64,000 bases of DNA from Vibrio ouci (GCF_004551525.1 NZ_SATR01000019.1:32881-96880), one strand, 5' to 3'; counted from the first letter of the stretch, positions 17,473 through 27,522 are shown. Translations and numbers: made by a program. The notes: a model not told the origin generated them from the letters alone.

Positions 17473-18639
17473 ATGCGTAAGAACACCGCTTTTGCTTTTT
17501 ATCTCGCTGCCGCAGCCACCGCTTTGATAGTTGTTGGCTGTACAGCAAAAACACAAGATCCAGCGTTCGAAAAAGCGCAACAACTGCCAAATCACTCTCA
17601 AAGTAGTTTTGCCCAATACATCAATGACACTAAGCAATGGCTCGCGCAAAACCGACTATTTATCACCAATAATAAGGCCGCTGAGTTAGAGCTTGTCGCT
17701 CCGAAAGAGTATCGACCAGCAAAGCCTAATGGTCAGGGCGTGTTGCTCGTGCATGGATTGGGGGACTCACCCTATTCGTTCACCGACATTGCCACTCATT
17801 TATCTGAGCAGGGGTATTTAGTCAGAACGATATTGCTACCCGGTCACGCAAGTAAAGTCGGCGATCTCCAACTTCCAACGCTTGAAGACTGGCAAAACGT
17901 AGTACATCACCATATTGAGCTACTGAAAAAAGATACTGATTCGGTGTGGCTAGGCGGTTATTCGACCGGAGCAAACCTTGTAACTTCAGAAGCTCTGGAC
18001 GATGATTCGATCAATGGTCTACTGCTGTTCTCTCCAGCACTGCAACCAAATTCAAGTGCCGTTCAATTCGCTGGCTTAGCGAGCCACTTTGTCACTTGGG
18101 CAGATCAAGATCCTGAAGATAACCCGCTACGCTATAACTCATTACCAATGAGTGCTGCCGCCGTCTATTACCAGACGTCGGAAGTGGTCCAACAGCAACT
18201 TGAGCATGCTAAGTATGACAAACCGGTGTTTATGTTATTGAGCGAAGGTGACAAAGTCATCAGCACACAATATGCGATTGATACCTTCTCTCATACTATG
18301 ATGAACCCAAATAGCCATCTGGTCTGGCAGGGCGAACATAAGTTAAGTGATGCGCGCTCAACTCAATTCACCATGAAACTGCCAGAGCAACGCATCTCTA
18401 ACGGTTCGCATATGGGATTGCTGTTCTCGCCAAACAACCCAAACTATGGTGTTCATGGTACAAACTTGATTTGCAGTAACGGCCAAGCAGCAGAGGCTCA
18501 GTGCACCAATCGAGACGATCTTTGGTTCTCAGCTTGGGGCTACATCGAGCCCAATAAAGTTCATGCTCGATTGACCTACAACCCCTACTTTCAACAAAGC
18601 ATGGCATTGATGGATAAAGTCATGAAACCGAACTCTTAA
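17473..18639 (+). CDS. Lipoprotein alpha/beta hydrolase (esterase/lipase-like)
   Basis: A 388-residue lipoprotein. The signal peptide ends in a lipobox at cysteine 23 (LIVVGC). The alpha/beta hydrolase core shows the oxyanion region GVLLVHGLGDSPYSF, the nucleophile elbow GYSTG with Ser164, and a late His313 in SHMG that fits the third member of the triad. It resembles carboxylesterases and monoacylglycerol lipases fixed to the envelope. Substrate is unknown. It is followed by a strong terminator shared with the convergent amidohydrolase gene. Confidence 0.82.
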   Translation: MRKNTAFAFYLAAAATALIVVGCTAKTQDPAFEKAQQLPNHSQSSFAQYINDTKQWLAQNRLFITNNKAAELELVAPKEYRPAKPNGQGVLLVHGLGDSPYSFTDIATHLSEQGYLVRTILLPGHASKVGDLQLPTLEDWQNVVHHHIELLKKDTDSVWLGGYSTGANLVTSEALDDDSINGLLLFSPALQPNSSAVQFAGLASHFVTWADQDPEDNPLRYNSLPMSAAAVYYQTSEVVQQQLEHAKYDKPVFMLLSEGDKVISTQYAIDTFSHTMMNPNSHLVWQGEHKLSDARSTQFTMKLPEQRISNGSHMGLLFSPNNPNYGVHGTNLICSNGQAAEAQCTNRDDLWFSAWGYIEPNKVHARLTYNPYFQQSMALMDKVMKPNS

Positions 18640-18668
18640 CCCAAATCTCTTATAGACTCCAAATAGTA

Positions 18669-18695
18669 AAACGCCCAGCATTGCTGGGCGTTTTT
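18669..18695. terminator. Terminator between convergent hydrolase and amidohydrolase genes
   Basis: AACGCCCAGCA / TGCTGGGCGTT stem with T5 on the plus side and A-rich sequence on the other, 4 bases from the end of the minus-strand gene. It is likely to work mainly for the plus strand. Confidence 0.85.
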
Positions 18696-18698
18696 GTT

Positions 18699-20471
18699 TT
18701 ATTTATCGATTGGGAAAAGCTTACTTTCAAACACCGTCGCGTAAATCGGAATGTCTTTAAGTTTATTGATATCCACTTTATACGGGTCTTGCTCAAGGAT
18801 GGTAAAGTTGGCTTTTTTACCTACCTCAATACTGCCTAGCGTATCTTCCATACCCCATGAGTAAGCTGCTTCAATCGTAATACCGCGTAACGCAGCGTCA
18901 AGAGATAAAGCTAAGTCAGGTCGTAGAACTTTGCCTTCGTTGGTTTGGCGAGTCACCGCGCTCCAAGCAAGAAGTAGCGGATCAGATGGTGCCATTGGCA
19001 TATCTGAGTGTAGTGATACTGGGATACCTTCTTTCTCAATCGTTGCTAAGCGAACCATAGCATGCGCTCGCTCTTCACCAAGACCTACTTCGCCGAAACG
19101 CTGACCAAATCCGGTAACGTAGTATGGATTCACACTGATGATTGCGCCCAGCTCTTTCAACTGTTTGACTTGCTCATCAGTCGAGTTAGCAAAGTGAACA
19201 ATAGTAAAGCGATGATCTTCTCTTGGATACTCAGCTTGGCGACGCTTCATAATCTCAATCAGCTCTTCAACGCCTTTATCACCATTTACATGCACTAGTA
19301 TTTGGTAATCTTTTTCCCAGAATGCCTTAGTGATCGCTTCGACGTCTTCTGGAGTTTGAATCCATTCGCCATGGTGACCATCTAGGTAGCCATCTTTCAT
19401 TTTCATCAACTGAGAGATGATTGCGCCATCAAATAGGATTTTTATTTGCTTATCAAAGTAACGCACCTTACCCTCTTCAGGCAGTGTCTTAGTCACTTCT
19501 TCAACCGCTTTAACCACGCCCTCTTTACCTTTCATCAAGAACGGAGTTTTACTTTCCGGAGTAAAGAACGAGTACATCGGTGTCGAATCAGCGCCCAAAA
19601 TTCGCAAATAAGTATCGATCATTTCAGGTGGGATAAATGCGCCCGGCTCATTGTAAGCCGTTACACCTTTCTGATGTAGCATCTCAACCATCTGATTCAA
19701 ACCAAACTCAAAACGTTCCTTATTACCCAAGTCAGTATAAATACGAGGTAAGAGATAAATCAGTGCGCCACCTTCCCAGAAGTGACCCCCAGCCAGATCC
19801 GATTGAGCTTTAACTTCTTCGCCTTGTTTATCGATATCCGCTTGATTCAGCCCGTATTTATCTACAAACGCACTGTTGACGTAAAATTCGTGCGCAGAGC
19901 GATGCCAAACCGCGATTGGACGCGTCTCTGAGATGGTATCTAAGATCGCTCGGTTTAACTCACCGTGGAAAAAGTTATTGTAGCCCCACGTCCAAAGCAC
20001 CTCATTGTCATTAGGCATCTCTGCTTCAACCGCTTTTAATGCGCTCAAGTACGCTTCATGACCCGTTACGGCTGGCCAAGTGCGACTAGGTAGTTGCCAC
20101 TCTTCTGGTGCAATTACTGGCATGCTTAGTGTCAACGCCCCTAAAAACGGGTGCAGATGCTGCTCAATAAAGCCCGGCATAACAACGCGATCACCAAGAT
20201 CGACCACCTCTACATTAGGGTATAACTGCTTAGCCTTATCTTTATTGCCGACAAACTCAATGGTACCGTTTTCATCGGCGAACACTGCTTCAGCTCTTGG
20301 CTGTTCGTCATTCATAGTAATCATTGTCGAACTGACATAAAGCGTCCCTGCCGCTGGCTCAGCTTGGGTAGTCGGGTCGACTTTTTCAGCTTGGCCACAC
20401 GCCGCAAGTAATGTCGATATGCCAATCATCGATGCCGCTACTAACGTCTTTTTCATCTTAAACTGTTTCAT
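18699..20471 (-). CDS. Lipoprotein amidohydrolase (amidohydrolase 3 / YtcJ-like)
   Basis: A 590-residue envelope lipoprotein of the amidohydrolase superfamily. The lipobox is LLAAC with Cys25. MPGFIEQHLHPF carries the first two metal-binding histidines (105 and 107). Later sections show the family's YLDGHHGEW, HVNGDKG and HSDMPMAPSDP motifs, and a closing beta domain (GSIEVGKKANFTILE). Such enzymes hydrolyse N-acyl or cyclic amide bonds. The substrate cannot be read here. The chosen ATG has AGAGAGAACAA just upstream. An internal ATG five codons on (20456) also leaves a full signal peptide. Confidence 0.82.
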   Translation of the reverse strand: MKQFKMKKTLVAASMIGISTLLAACGQAEKVDPTTQAEPAAGTLYVSSTMITMNDEQPRAEAVFADENGTIEFVGNKDKAKQLYPNVEVVDLGDRVVMPGFIEQHLHPFLGALTLSMPVIAPEEWQLPSRTWPAVTGHEAYLSALKAVEAEMPNDNEVLWTWGYNNFFHGELNRAILDTISETRPIAVWHRSAHEFYVNSAFVDKYGLNQADIDKQGEEVKAQSDLAGGHFWEGGALIYLLPRIYTDLGNKERFEFGLNQMVEMLHQKGVTAYNEPGAFIPPEMIDTYLRILGADSTPMYSFFTPESKTPFLMKGKEGVVKAVEEVTKTLPEEGKVRYFDKQIKILFDGAIISQLMKMKDGYLDGHHGEWIQTPEDVEAITKAFWEKDYQILVHVNGDKGVEELIEIMKRRQAEYPREDHRFTIVHFANSTDEQVKQLKELGAIISVNPYYVTGFGQRFGEVGLGEERAHAMVRLATIEKEGIPVSLHSDMPMAPSDPLLLAWSAVTRQTNEGKVLRPDLALSLDAALRGITIEAAYSWGMEDTLGSIEVGKKANFTILEQDPYKVDINKLKDIPIYATVFESKLFPIDK

Positions 20472-20768
20472 TTGTTCTCTCTTCGTCTTCAGGCATTAAA
20501 CTGCCTTGCTCCAATAAAGCGCCTTAAATAACCTCTGCTAGGCGAATCAAACTACTATTACCCCATAATTGATATGCAATTAATGTAGGACATTTCTTCA
20601 ACCTTACTTTGTATCAAATATGAGAATACTTACTTTAGGAACAGGCTAACGTGACCCCAGCTGAAAAGGCTTATTTAAGTAATGAGTGAATATATGTTGC
20701 AGATACTTAAACGCTTTGTTATTTAGTTAAATGTAAACATAACACCTATAACAACAAAGGATTGACAG

Positions 20769-21254
20769 ATGAGTAATGGTCAACGAGATATAACCCTTCG
20801 CTTTCTAGCTGAGCCCGGAGATGTAAACTTTGGCGGTAAGGTCCACGGCGGCGCCGTAATGAAATGGATCGATTTAGCCGCTTATGCCAATGCAGCCGCT
20901 TGGAGTGGCAAATATTGTATTACCGCGTATGCAGGTGGTATTCGATTTGTGCAACCGATCCATGTGGGTAACTTGGTCGAAGTAAGTGCCAAAGTCATCT
21001 ACACAGGTAAAAGCTCAATGCACATCGCGATTGATGTTCAAGCGAGCGATCCTAAAGAGCTTAAAAACCGCCTAACTACTCACTGTATTGTGATTATGGT
21101 TGCGGTCGATGAGAATGGTAAACCTACTGAAGTCCCTGAATGGGTACCTGAAACACAAGAAGATATTGAGCTTCGTGATTCTGCTATTCGTCTAATGAAC
21201 ATGCGTAAACAGATTGGCGAAGAGATGGAAGCGCATGTGAAATATCTAAAATAG
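20769..21254 (+). CDS. Acyl-CoA thioesterase (hotdog fold, YciA/ACOT type)
   Basis: A 161-residue hotdog-fold thioesterase that cleaves acyl-CoA to free acid and CoA in the cytoplasm. DVNFGGKVHGGAVMKWIDLAA is the signature helix and loop of the ACOT/YciA group. The central strand FVQPIHVGNLVEVSAKVIYTG and a C-terminal helical tail follow. An AAAGGA site precedes the ATG. A strong terminator follows 21 bases after the stop. The ~300 bases upstream, between this gene and the divergent amidohydrolase gene, show only AT-rich promoter-like sequence. Confidence 0.87.
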   Translation: MSNGQRDITLRFLAEPGDVNFGGKVHGGAVMKWIDLAAYANAAAWSGKYCITAYAGGIRFVQPIHVGNLVEVSAKVIYTGKSSMHIAIDVQASDPKELKNRLTTHCIVIMVAVDENGKPTEVPEWVPETQEDIELRDSAIRLMNMRKQIGEEMEAHVKYLK

Positions 21255-21275
21255 CTTCGCTACATTAATCTTGCA

Positions 21276-21302
21276 AAATAGAGGGGCCTCCCCTCTATTT
21301 TT
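21276..21302 (+). terminator. Terminator after the thioesterase gene
   Basis: Perfect 11-bp stem AAATAGAGGGG / CCCCTCTATTT, CCT loop, then TT. Confidence 0.9.
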
Positions 21303-21381
21303 GTCAGCATTCTGCAAAGCCACCTCTCTGTCATCTTTCTTTCATCTTCGTTTGCTTAAATTCGCCGGCAAAGTCATAAAA

Positions 21382-21642
21382 ATGAAGGAATATTGCTTGA
21401 GCCTTGGTGAAACTACCCTCAGTGAATCAACTCTCTCAAACCTGAAAGCCGTCGAGTACCAATGGGTAAGAACCATGTATGTCGAAGGGTATGCCGATCA
21501 AGAGATCAACCACTACATCCAAACCTGCTTTGGAGGCGACGCCGTATTTGCCGATCTGTTTCGTAAAGTCGCACTCTCTCAAGAAAGTATCTACGTTCTG
21601 CTTCGCCACCTAGGTTGCGCCCCGTCTAGCCGCGAGCTTTAA
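21382..21642 (+). CDS. Small protein of unknown function
   Basis: An 86-residue protein. I start it at the ATG at 21382 because the frame upstream runs through the preceding terminator. The ribosome site is weak. It is mainly helical by composition (SESTLSNLKAVEYQWVRTMYVEGYADQ, then FADLFRKVALSQESIYVLLRHLG), soluble, and without motifs I recognise. I infer a Vibrio-specific protein of unknown role. Confidence 0.55.
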   Translation: MKEYCLSLGETTLSESTLSNLKAVEYQWVRTMYVEGYADQEINHYIQTCFGGDAVFADLFRKVALSQESIYVLLRHLGCAPSSREL

Positions 21643-21785
21643 CTTAGACAACGTGCACAGCACCGCAACTTAGTGCAAAAGGTTGCATCATTTCAATAAG
21701 TAACCGTATGCGTGTCGCACCAATTTAGACAGACAGTGGTGCTGTTTGTCTCACTTCTTATACTCAAACAACTGGCTACAGGCAT

Positions 21786-21812
21786 AAAAAAACCCGGGAC
21801 AAACCGGGTTTT
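21786..21812 (-). terminator. Intrinsic terminator ~160 bases downstream of malG
   Basis: Stem AAAACCCGG / CCGGGTTTT with a 6-base loop. On the minus strand it is followed by a 7-T run, on the plus strand only by TTTTGG, so it serves minus-strand transcripts leaving malG. The rest of 21643-21971 holds no gene. It contains a GC-rich hairpin (21940-21959) at the malG stop and could encode a 3'-UTR RNA. Confidence 0.75.
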
Positions 21813-21971
21813 GGTTACAAAAACTGTTAGTAGTGAAATAGTAAGGAATCTAGCTAACAGCCAGCTATGCGTAACGCCAGAACTGCACTTTTCTTAACTG
21901 ATCGGCGGCCAAACCAAGAGTGTTAAGTAAAGTACATGTGGGCGGCCATAAGGTCGCCCTTATTGTTCTTA

Positions 21972-22862
21972 TTAGCCTTTCACACCACCAGCCGTCAATC
22001 CTCCGACTAACCAGCGCTGTGCAAGTAAGAATACAACTGTAATAGGCAATGCAGAAAGAACTGCTGCTGCTGCAAAATCACCCCAAAGATAATTCTGAGG
22101 ATATAGATACTGCTGCATACCTACTGCTAATGTATATGAGTTTACATCAGAAAGTAGTAGAGATGCCACTGGAACTTCACCCACCACACCGATGAATGAC
22201 AGAATGAACACTACCGCTAGGATAGGTACGGACAGGGGTAACAGTACTAATTTAAAGGCCTGCCAAGGGGTTGCGCCATCCAGAGCCGCCGCTTCTTCTA
22301 ACGAACTATCGATAGTTTCAAAGTAGCCTTTAATTGTCCAAACATGCAAAGCGATGCCTCCTAGGTAAGAGAAAATTAAGCCGCCATGCGTATTCAAACC
22401 TAGGAATGGAATGTACTGTCCCAACTTATCAAATAGGGCATAAAGTGCCACTAACGCCAATACTGCAGGGAACATCTGGAAGATCATCATCGCTTTTAGG
22501 ATGGTGTTCTTACCTTTGAAGCGCATACGAGCAAACGCATAAGCTGAAGTCGTCGACAGAGCAACAATCAAAATCGACGTGATACCTGCCACTTTGACTG
22601 AGTTCCACAACCATGTAAGCACTGGGAACGGTGGTGGCGTTACCGAACCATCCGCATTTGTGACCGAGAAGCCAAGAGCTAGCTTCCAGTGCTCCAGTGA
22701 TGGATTGTCTGGGATAATACTGCCCGTTGCGAAGTTACCCTCACGGAATGAGATCGCGATAATCATCAATAATGGGAAGATGATTGACGCTAGGAACAAC
22801 CACATCACAATATGCGTTGCCCATACACGGTATTTAAGTGATTTACCTTGTACCATTGCCAT
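21972..22862 (-). CDS. malG: Maltose/maltodextrin ABC transporter permease MalG
   Basis: A 296-residue inner-membrane permease of the MalEFGK2 importer, the same length as E. coli MalG. It has six membrane segments. The cytoplasmic coupling loop [25 protein letters not shown] carries the EAA motif that docks on MalK. The C-terminus ends in [10 protein letters not shown], as in E. coli, where the last residues reach into the MalK dimer. The ATG has AAGGAGAG six bases upstream and lies 12 bases after malF. It is the last gene of malEFG. Confidence 0.96.
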   Translation of the reverse strand: MAMVQGKSLKYRVWATHIVMWLFLASIIFPLLMIIAISFREGNFATGSIIPDNPSLEHWKLALGFSVTNADGSVTPPPFPVLTWLWNSVKVAGITSILIVALSTTSAYAFARMRFKGKNTILKAMMIFQMFPAVLALVALYALFDKLGQYIPFLGLNTHGGLIFSYLGGIALHVWTIKGYFETIDSSLEEAAALDGATPWQAFKLVLLPLSVPILAVVFILSFIGVVGEVPVASLLLSDVNSYTLAVGMQQYLYPQNYLWGDFAAAAVLSALPITVVFLLAQRWLVGGLTAGGVKG

Positions 22863-22874
22863 TGGAAACTCTCC

Positions 22875-24449
22875 TTAATCCTGAGACAACTTGGTGAAAC
22901 GTAGGTTGATAAGCGCAAGCGCACCAACAAGCAGGAAGATAAGTGTCGCAATCGCACTTGCCAAGCCGAAGTCTTGGCCGCCAGCACCTTCAAACGCAAT
23001 GCGGTAGGTGTAGCTTACCAATAGGTCGGTGTAACCTGCCGGCTCAGACGTCCCAATCATATTTGGACCACCTTGGGTCAATAGCTGAATCAGTACGAAG
23101 TTGTTGAAGTTAAATGCGAAGGCAGCAATCAATAATGGCGTTAGCGGTTTGATCATCAGCGGCATAGTGATCTTGCGGAAATTATCTATAAAGTTTGCCC
23201 CATCAATCGCTGACGCTTCATACAAGTCTTCAGGAATCGCTTTTAGTAAGCCCATACATAGAATCATCATGTAAGGGAAACCAAGCCAAACGTTAACGAT
23301 AAGCACCATGGTTTTAGCCAGGATAGGCTCAGAGAACCAAGCTGGGCTAATGCCAAACAGTGACTCTAGCACCATATTGATCTCACCAAAGCTTTGGTTG
23401 AACAAACCTTTAAAGATCAAAATGGAAATGAACGCAGGAACCGCATAAGGAAGAATCAGTAGTACGCGGTAGATCGCACGACCTTTCAGCTCTTCCCACT
23501 GCACGACACTTGCGAGTACCAAGCCAATCACAACCGTTAAGCCCACGGTCAGAGCAGAGAAAACCACCGTCCAAATAAAGATACTTACAAACGGTTCTTT
23601 GATACCTTCATCTTTCCACACACGTTCAAAGTTATGCGTGCCGATATCGACAATAAAACCTGGTGAAACCGTAGACCCTGTAAACTGACCATTGTCATCA
23701 ACTGGTTGATAGAAGCCCACATCCATATTTGGCTTCAGCAGTTCACCGGTACGGTTGTTGTGAAGTGATATGCCATCTTCTTGCAAAGTATACAGTGGAA
23801 CCACTGCGGCAAATTTACGTAGGCCACTCATACGGATGTCTTCACCCGATGGCAAGTGCAGATCAATAGCCCCCAGTGCGACTTTGTTTTTGATGATGGT
23901 TTTGATTTTTTCTTTATCACCAGCAACAGAGTCTACTTGGTTCAAGTCCATATCCGTTGCCGTGGTCGATTCAAGATCAAAGGCTTGAGTCGCAAACAGT
24001 TGATCGCCTTTTTTAATTGCTAAACGGTGACCATCGTCAGTTTTGTAAAGGGTAAACGGGTAGCTGTCGCCACTTTGATAAGTGCGATCCATTAAGACGG
24101 TTTGCGCGCGCTCATAAGAAAGTTGGTTTTTCGCACTGTAGTTTGTGAAGGCAAGACCAACGGTATACGCCAAAGGGAACAGGATAAACAGGATCATACC
24201 TGCAATACCTGGATAAATATAACGGTGGGCGTAAGTCTTTTTACTACCGAAAATGAATAATGCGAGTGCGGTTAAAATCAGGGTAAGTAGGGCAAATGCC
24301 AACTCACCACGAGAATACATTAGAATAGTCGCGTAACCATTAAGAATACCGATAGAGCCGAGCAGCCCCCACTTAATGAACACTTTCTTACTAGATGGCA
24401 AGCTCGCTGTTTGAGATGTCATAACATCTGTACCTTGAACTGACTGCAT
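22875..24449 (-). CDS. malF: Maltose/maltodextrin ABC transporter permease MalF
   Basis: A 524-residue permease, close to the 514 residues of E. coli MalF. Early membrane segments are followed by the large periplasmic loop characteristic of MalF (about 95-270), which contacts MalE. Five more segments follow, with the EAA loop EDLYEASAIDGANFIDNFRKITMPL. The substrate-binding helices are in the C-terminal half. The first ATG has AGG about 8 bases upstream. It is separated from malE by 74 bases containing a hairpin that may lower malF expression relative to malE. Confidence 0.96.
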   Translation of the reverse strand: MQSVQGTDVMTSQTASLPSSKKVFIKWGLLGSIGILNGYATILMYSRGELAFALLTLILTALALFIFGSKKTYAHRYIYPGIAGMILFILFPLAYTVGLAFTNYSAKNQLSYERAQTVLMDRTYQSGDSYPFTLYKTDDGHRLAIKKGDQLFATQAFDLESTTATDMDLNQVDSVAGDKEKIKTIIKNKVALGAIDLHLPSGEDIRMSGLRKFAAVVPLYTLQEDGISLHNNRTGELLKPNMDVGFYQPVDDNGQFTGSTVSPGFIVDIGTHNFERVWKDEGIKEPFVSIFIWTVVFSALTVGLTVVIGLVLASVVQWEELKGRAIYRVLLILPYAVPAFISILIFKGLFNQSFGEINMVLESLFGISPAWFSEPILAKTMVLIVNVWLGFPYMMILCMGLLKAIPEDLYEASAIDGANFIDNFRKITMPLMIKPLTPLLIAAFAFNFNNFVLIQLLTQGGPNMIGTSEPAGYTDLLVSYTYRIAFEGAGGQDFGLASAIATLIFLLVGALALINLRFTKLSQD

Positions 24450-24485
24450 AAAAGAACCTGCTAACGATGATAGTACTTAGAAACG

Positions 24486-24507
24486 AAGGAGGGGTTGCCC
24501 CCTCCTT
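24486..24507 (-). promoter_or_regulatory. Hairpin in the malE-malF gap
   Basis: Perfect 9-bp stem AAGGAGGGG / CCCCTCCTT with a 4-base loop and no T run, between malE and malF. In E. coli this gap holds repetitive extragenic palindromes that stabilise malE mRNA. A similar role is inferred. Confidence 0.5.
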
Positions 24508-24523
24508 AAAAGTGAGGAAAAAA

Positions 24524-25711
24524 TTATTTAGTCATCTGTTTTTCAGCGTCAGCTAGAGCAGCATCCACTGTTTGGCGACCATCAACGATGTTGATGATTG
24601 CATTTTTCGCGCTACCCCAGAAAGCGTTCATCTGAGGGATGTTTGGCATGATTTCGCCGTTCATTGCGTTATCCATTGTCGCTGCAATGCGTTTGTCCGC
24701 ATCTAGCTCACGTTGGAATGAGTTAAGCGCTACCGCACCTAGAGGCTTGTCGTTGTTTACTTTACGTAGGCCGTCATTAGTCAGTAGGTAGTTCTCAATG
24801 AACTCAACCGCTAGATCTTTGTTTGGTGATGCTGTGCTGATACCCGCTGTCAGTACGCCAACGAAAGGCTTAGAAGATTGACCATTAAACTTAGGCAGTG
24901 TCGTTACGCCGTAGTTGATGCCAGACTTCTCGATGTTGCCCCATGCCCAAGGACCGTTGATCGTCATCGCTGTCTTACCTTGGTTAAACGCAGACTCAGA
25001 TACTGAGTAGTCCATATCTGAAGAGATTACGCCTTTATCAACCAAACCTTTTACAAAGTTCATTGCGTCTTTAACGCCGTCAGCTGCGATGCCAGCGTCT
25101 TTTACGTCATAGCCAGCTGAGCCATATTTAAATGCATAACCACCGTCAGCAGCCATTAGAGGCCATGTGAAGTACGGTTCTTTCAGGTTCCACATGATTG
25201 CAGACTTGCCATCCGCTTTTAGCTTGGCATCCATCGCTGCAACTTCTTCCCAGCTTTTCGGTGGGTTAGGAACAAGATCTTTGTTGTAGATAAGTGATAG
25301 AGATTCAACCGCAATTGGGTAACCAATCGTCTTACCATTGTATTTCACTGCATCCCAAGCAAAATCAACAATGCCTTCTTTTAGCTCTTGTGAAGGGTTA
25401 ACTTCAGCAAGTAGACCCGCTTCTGCGTAACCACCGAAACGGTCGTGTGCCCAGAAAACAATATCAGGACCATCACCCGTAGCCGCTGTTTGTGGGAATT
25501 TGTCTTGAAGCGCATCAGGGTGAGCAACTGTCACTTTAATACCTGTGTCTTCTTCAAATTGTTTACCTACTTCTGCAAGTCCGTTGTAGCCTTTATCGCC
25601 ATTAATCCAGATCGTAAGTTGACCTTCTTCGATAGCAGCATTTGCACCAAATGAGCCAAGAGCAACAAGTGTTCCGAGCGCGACTGTGCTTAGGGCGTTT
25701 TTCATGTTCAT
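24524..25711 (-). CDS. malE: Periplasmic maltose/maltodextrin-binding protein MalE
   Basis: A 395-residue periplasmic binding protein, near the 396 of E. coli MalE. The signal peptide ends at GANA before [20 protein letters not shown], a direct counterpart of the mature MalE start. [17 protein letters not shown] and the [16 protein letters not shown] segment contain the sugar-stacking aromatic residues of MalE. It delivers maltodextrins to MalFGK2. First gene of malEFG, divergent from malK across a 646-base control region. Confidence 0.97.
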   Translation of the reverse strand: MNMKNALSTVALGTLVALGSFGANAAIEEGQLTIWINGDKGYNGLAEVGKQFEEDTGIKVTVAHPDALQDKFPQTAATGDGPDIVFWAHDRFGGYAEAGLLAEVNPSQELKEGIVDFAWDAVKYNGKTIGYPIAVESLSLIYNKDLVPNPPKSWEEVAAMDAKLKADGKSAIMWNLKEPYFTWPLMAADGGYAFKYGSAGYDVKDAGIAADGVKDAMNFVKGLVDKGVISSDMDYSVSESAFNQGKTAMTINGPWAWGNIEKSGINYGVTTLPKFNGQSSKPFVGVLTAGISTASPNKDLAVEFIENYLLTNDGLRKVNNDKPLGAVALNSFQRELDADKRIAATMDNAMNGEIMPNIPQMNAFWGSAKNAIINIVDGRQTVDAALADAEKQMTK

Positions 25712-25793
25712 ATCCTTTTTATATTTGTGTTGTAGGGTTCAACCGGTGGTTTCGCCTTATTTCATCGCTTATTTTCAGCCAAACTGACAAATG

Positions 25794-25803
25794 ACTCATC
25801 CTC
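25794..25803 (-). promoter_or_regulatory. MalT-box-like site near malE
   Basis: On the minus strand GAGGATGAGT matches the MalT box GGGGA(T/G)GAGG at 8 of 10 positions, about 85 bases upstream of malE and in the activating orientation. Confidence 0.4.
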
Positions 25804-25861
25804 CTACTCCCTACGCCCTAGCTATTATGTACTATTTTCGTGATCCTCATCGTGACGGGTT

Positions 25862-25877
25862 AGCGATTGGAGTCACA
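25862..25877. promoter_or_regulatory. CRP-like site 1 (mal control region)
   Basis: AGCGA-TTGGAG-TCACA matches the CRP pattern TGTGA-N6-TCACA at 8 of 10 conserved positions. It lies 30 bases from the stronger site at 25892. Confidence 0.4.
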
Positions 25878-25891
25878 AAACCGACCCCGAA

Positions 25892-25907
25892 TGTGATTAA
25901 CTTCACT
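25892..25907. promoter_or_regulatory. CRP site 2 (mal control region)
   Basis: TGTGA-TTAACT-TCACT matches the CRP consensus at 9 of 10 conserved positions. It lies between divergent malE and malK, as several CRP sites do in the E. coli malE-malK region. Confidence 0.65.
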
Positions 25908-25951
25908 TAGATTGCGTGATTTTTTTTGAGCTGAGTCTCTCTACTCTATCT

Positions 25952-25986
25952 ACTCCTCCGTTCTGCTCCTCCCTAACTACTCCCCC
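25952..25986 (-). promoter_or_regulatory. Cluster of MalT-box-like repeats
   Basis: Three purine-rich repeats on the minus strand, reading ACGGAGGAGT, AGGGAGGAGC and GGGGGAGTAG, spaced 13-14 bases apart. Each resembles GGGGA(T/G)GAGG (7-8 of 10). They probably form the MalT array for the divergent promoters. The remaining ~370 bases to malK contain no gene and presumably the malK promoter and leader. Confidence 0.45.
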
Positions 25987-26357
25987 TTTAAATAATTTAG
26001 CTAGGAGGATGTCGCGCAACGCCTATATGAGCAAAATACAGCTATCCAAGAGTGGATGGTAAGAACCCTTTCCAGTATTACCCGTTTTAAGGTAACTGGT
26101 TACAATGCCGCAGGGTTTGCACAGAGACATTGAGCGACGTAGGTAATTAGGTGACTGATTCTTTCGGGGGAGAAGCTCAATGGACACGGGGGAAAGCAAA
26201 CCTGAATTTGGCTTGGTGGGTTTTGAAACAGTTCTTCACCCATATTTTCTTACTGTTTGGTAGAATCCAATCTCTTATCAAATTCCTACTATTATTGCCG
26301 CCAATACAATTCATATAATGAAGGGCAGTAAAATAACATCGATCGAGGGCGAGCTAG

Positions 26358-27476
26358 ATGGCGAGTGTCACGTTAAAAAATGTATGTAAAGCATATGGCG
26401 ACGTACTAATTTCTAAAAATGTAGATTTAGATATCCAGGAAGGTGAGTTTGTTGTCTTCGTCGGTCCATCAGGTTGTGGTAAGTCTACCCTATTGCGCTG
26501 TATTGCAGGTTTAGAAGATATTACTTCGGGCGAGCTATACATCGGCAATGAGCGCATGAATGATGTTGAGCCTTCTAAACGCGGGGTTGGCATGGTATTC
26601 CAATCGTACGCGCTATACCCACACCTAAACCTATACGACAACATGTCATTTGGCCTTAAACTGGCGAAAGCTGACAAGAAAGAGGTCGATCAACGCGTCG
26701 AACATGCCGCTGAAATTCTTCAATTAAGCCACCTTTTAGAGCGTCAGCCTAAAGCCTTGTCTGGTGGTCAGCGTCAACGTGTTGCGATCGGTCGTACACT
26801 GGTATCACAACCAAATGTATTCCTACTCGATGAGCCGCTTTCTAACCTAGATGCAGCGCTTCGTGTACAAATGCGCTCTGAGATCACTAAGCTGCAACGC
26901 AAACTTGGCTGCACCATGATCTACGTAACCCACGATCAGGTCGAAGCGATGACCATGGCCGATAAAATTGTGGTTCTAGATGCTGGTTTCGTTTCACAAG
27001 TGGGCAAGCCGCTTGAGCTTTACCACTACCCACAAAACCGCTTTGTGGCTGGCTTTATTGGTTCGCCAAAGATGAACTTTATGAGCGTCTTCATTGAAGC
27101 TGTCGAAAAAGAACGCGTAATGGTTCAGTTAGCCAATGGCACGACTTTCTGGATTCCAGTGGATGGTACTACGGTTACCGCAGGTGAGCGTATGTCTCTT
27201 GGTGTTCGCCCTGAGCACCTGCTGCCAGCGAACGAAGGCGATGCAACCATTGAAGGTGAAGTGAACATCGTTGAGAAGCTAGGTAACGAAACTCAAGTTT
27301 ACATGCACATTGATGCCGCTGATGCAGACATGATTTACCGCCAACCTGATACGCTCGCGGTTGAAGCGGGTGACAAGCTATCTGTTGGCATCCCGGCTCA
27401 CCGTTGTCACCTCTTCCACAGTGACGGCAAAGCATGTCGTAGACTGTTTAAAGAAGCAGGTCTCGATAGCGAGTAA
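26358..27476 (+). CDS. malK: Maltose/maltodextrin ABC transporter ATPase MalK
   Basis: A 372-residue ATPase powering MalFGK2. The E. coli protein has 371 residues. Walker [10 protein letters not shown] is at 36-44, the Q-loop in [10 protein letters not shown], the signature LSGGQ at 134-138, Walker B with LLDEP, and the switch histidine in VTHDQ. The C-terminal regulatory OB-type domain (about 240-372) includes GVRPEHLLP. In E. coli this domain binds MalT and enzyme IIA-Glc. It is divergent from malEFG and followed by a bidirectional terminator. No lamB is next to it here. Confidence 0.96.
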   Translation: MASVTLKNVCKAYGDVLISKNVDLDIQEGEFVVFVGPSGCGKSTLLRCIAGLEDITSGELYIGNERMNDVEPSKRGVGMVFQSYALYPHLNLYDNMSFGLKLAKADKKEVDQRVEHAAEILQLSHLLERQPKALSGGQRQRVAIGRTLVSQPNVFLLDEPLSNLDAALRVQMRSEITKLQRKLGCTMIYVTHDQVEAMTMADKIVVLDAGFVSQVGKPLELYHYPQNRFVAGFIGSPKMNFMSVFIEAVEKERVMVQLANGTTFWIPVDGTTVTAGERMSLGVRPEHLLPANEGDATIEGEVNIVEKLGNETQVYMHIDAADADMIYRQPDTLAVEAGDKLSVGIPAHRCHLFHSDGKACRRLFKEAGLDSE

Positions 27477-27492
27477 CCTGATATCCCATTAC

Positions 27493-27522
27493 AAAAAAGC
27501 CCCTTTCAACGGGGCTTTTTTT
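27493..27522. terminator. Bidirectional terminator between malK and melR
   Basis: AAAAAAGCCCC / GGGGCTTTTTTT stem with a 7-base loop. T runs on both strands serve malK (plus) and melR (minus). Confidence 0.9.

Noticed and set aside
26080..26170. Inverted-repeat-like words (CCAGTATTACC / GGTAACTGG) upstream of malK
   Set aside because: The arms are imperfect and match no known operator. They were kept out of the feature list.
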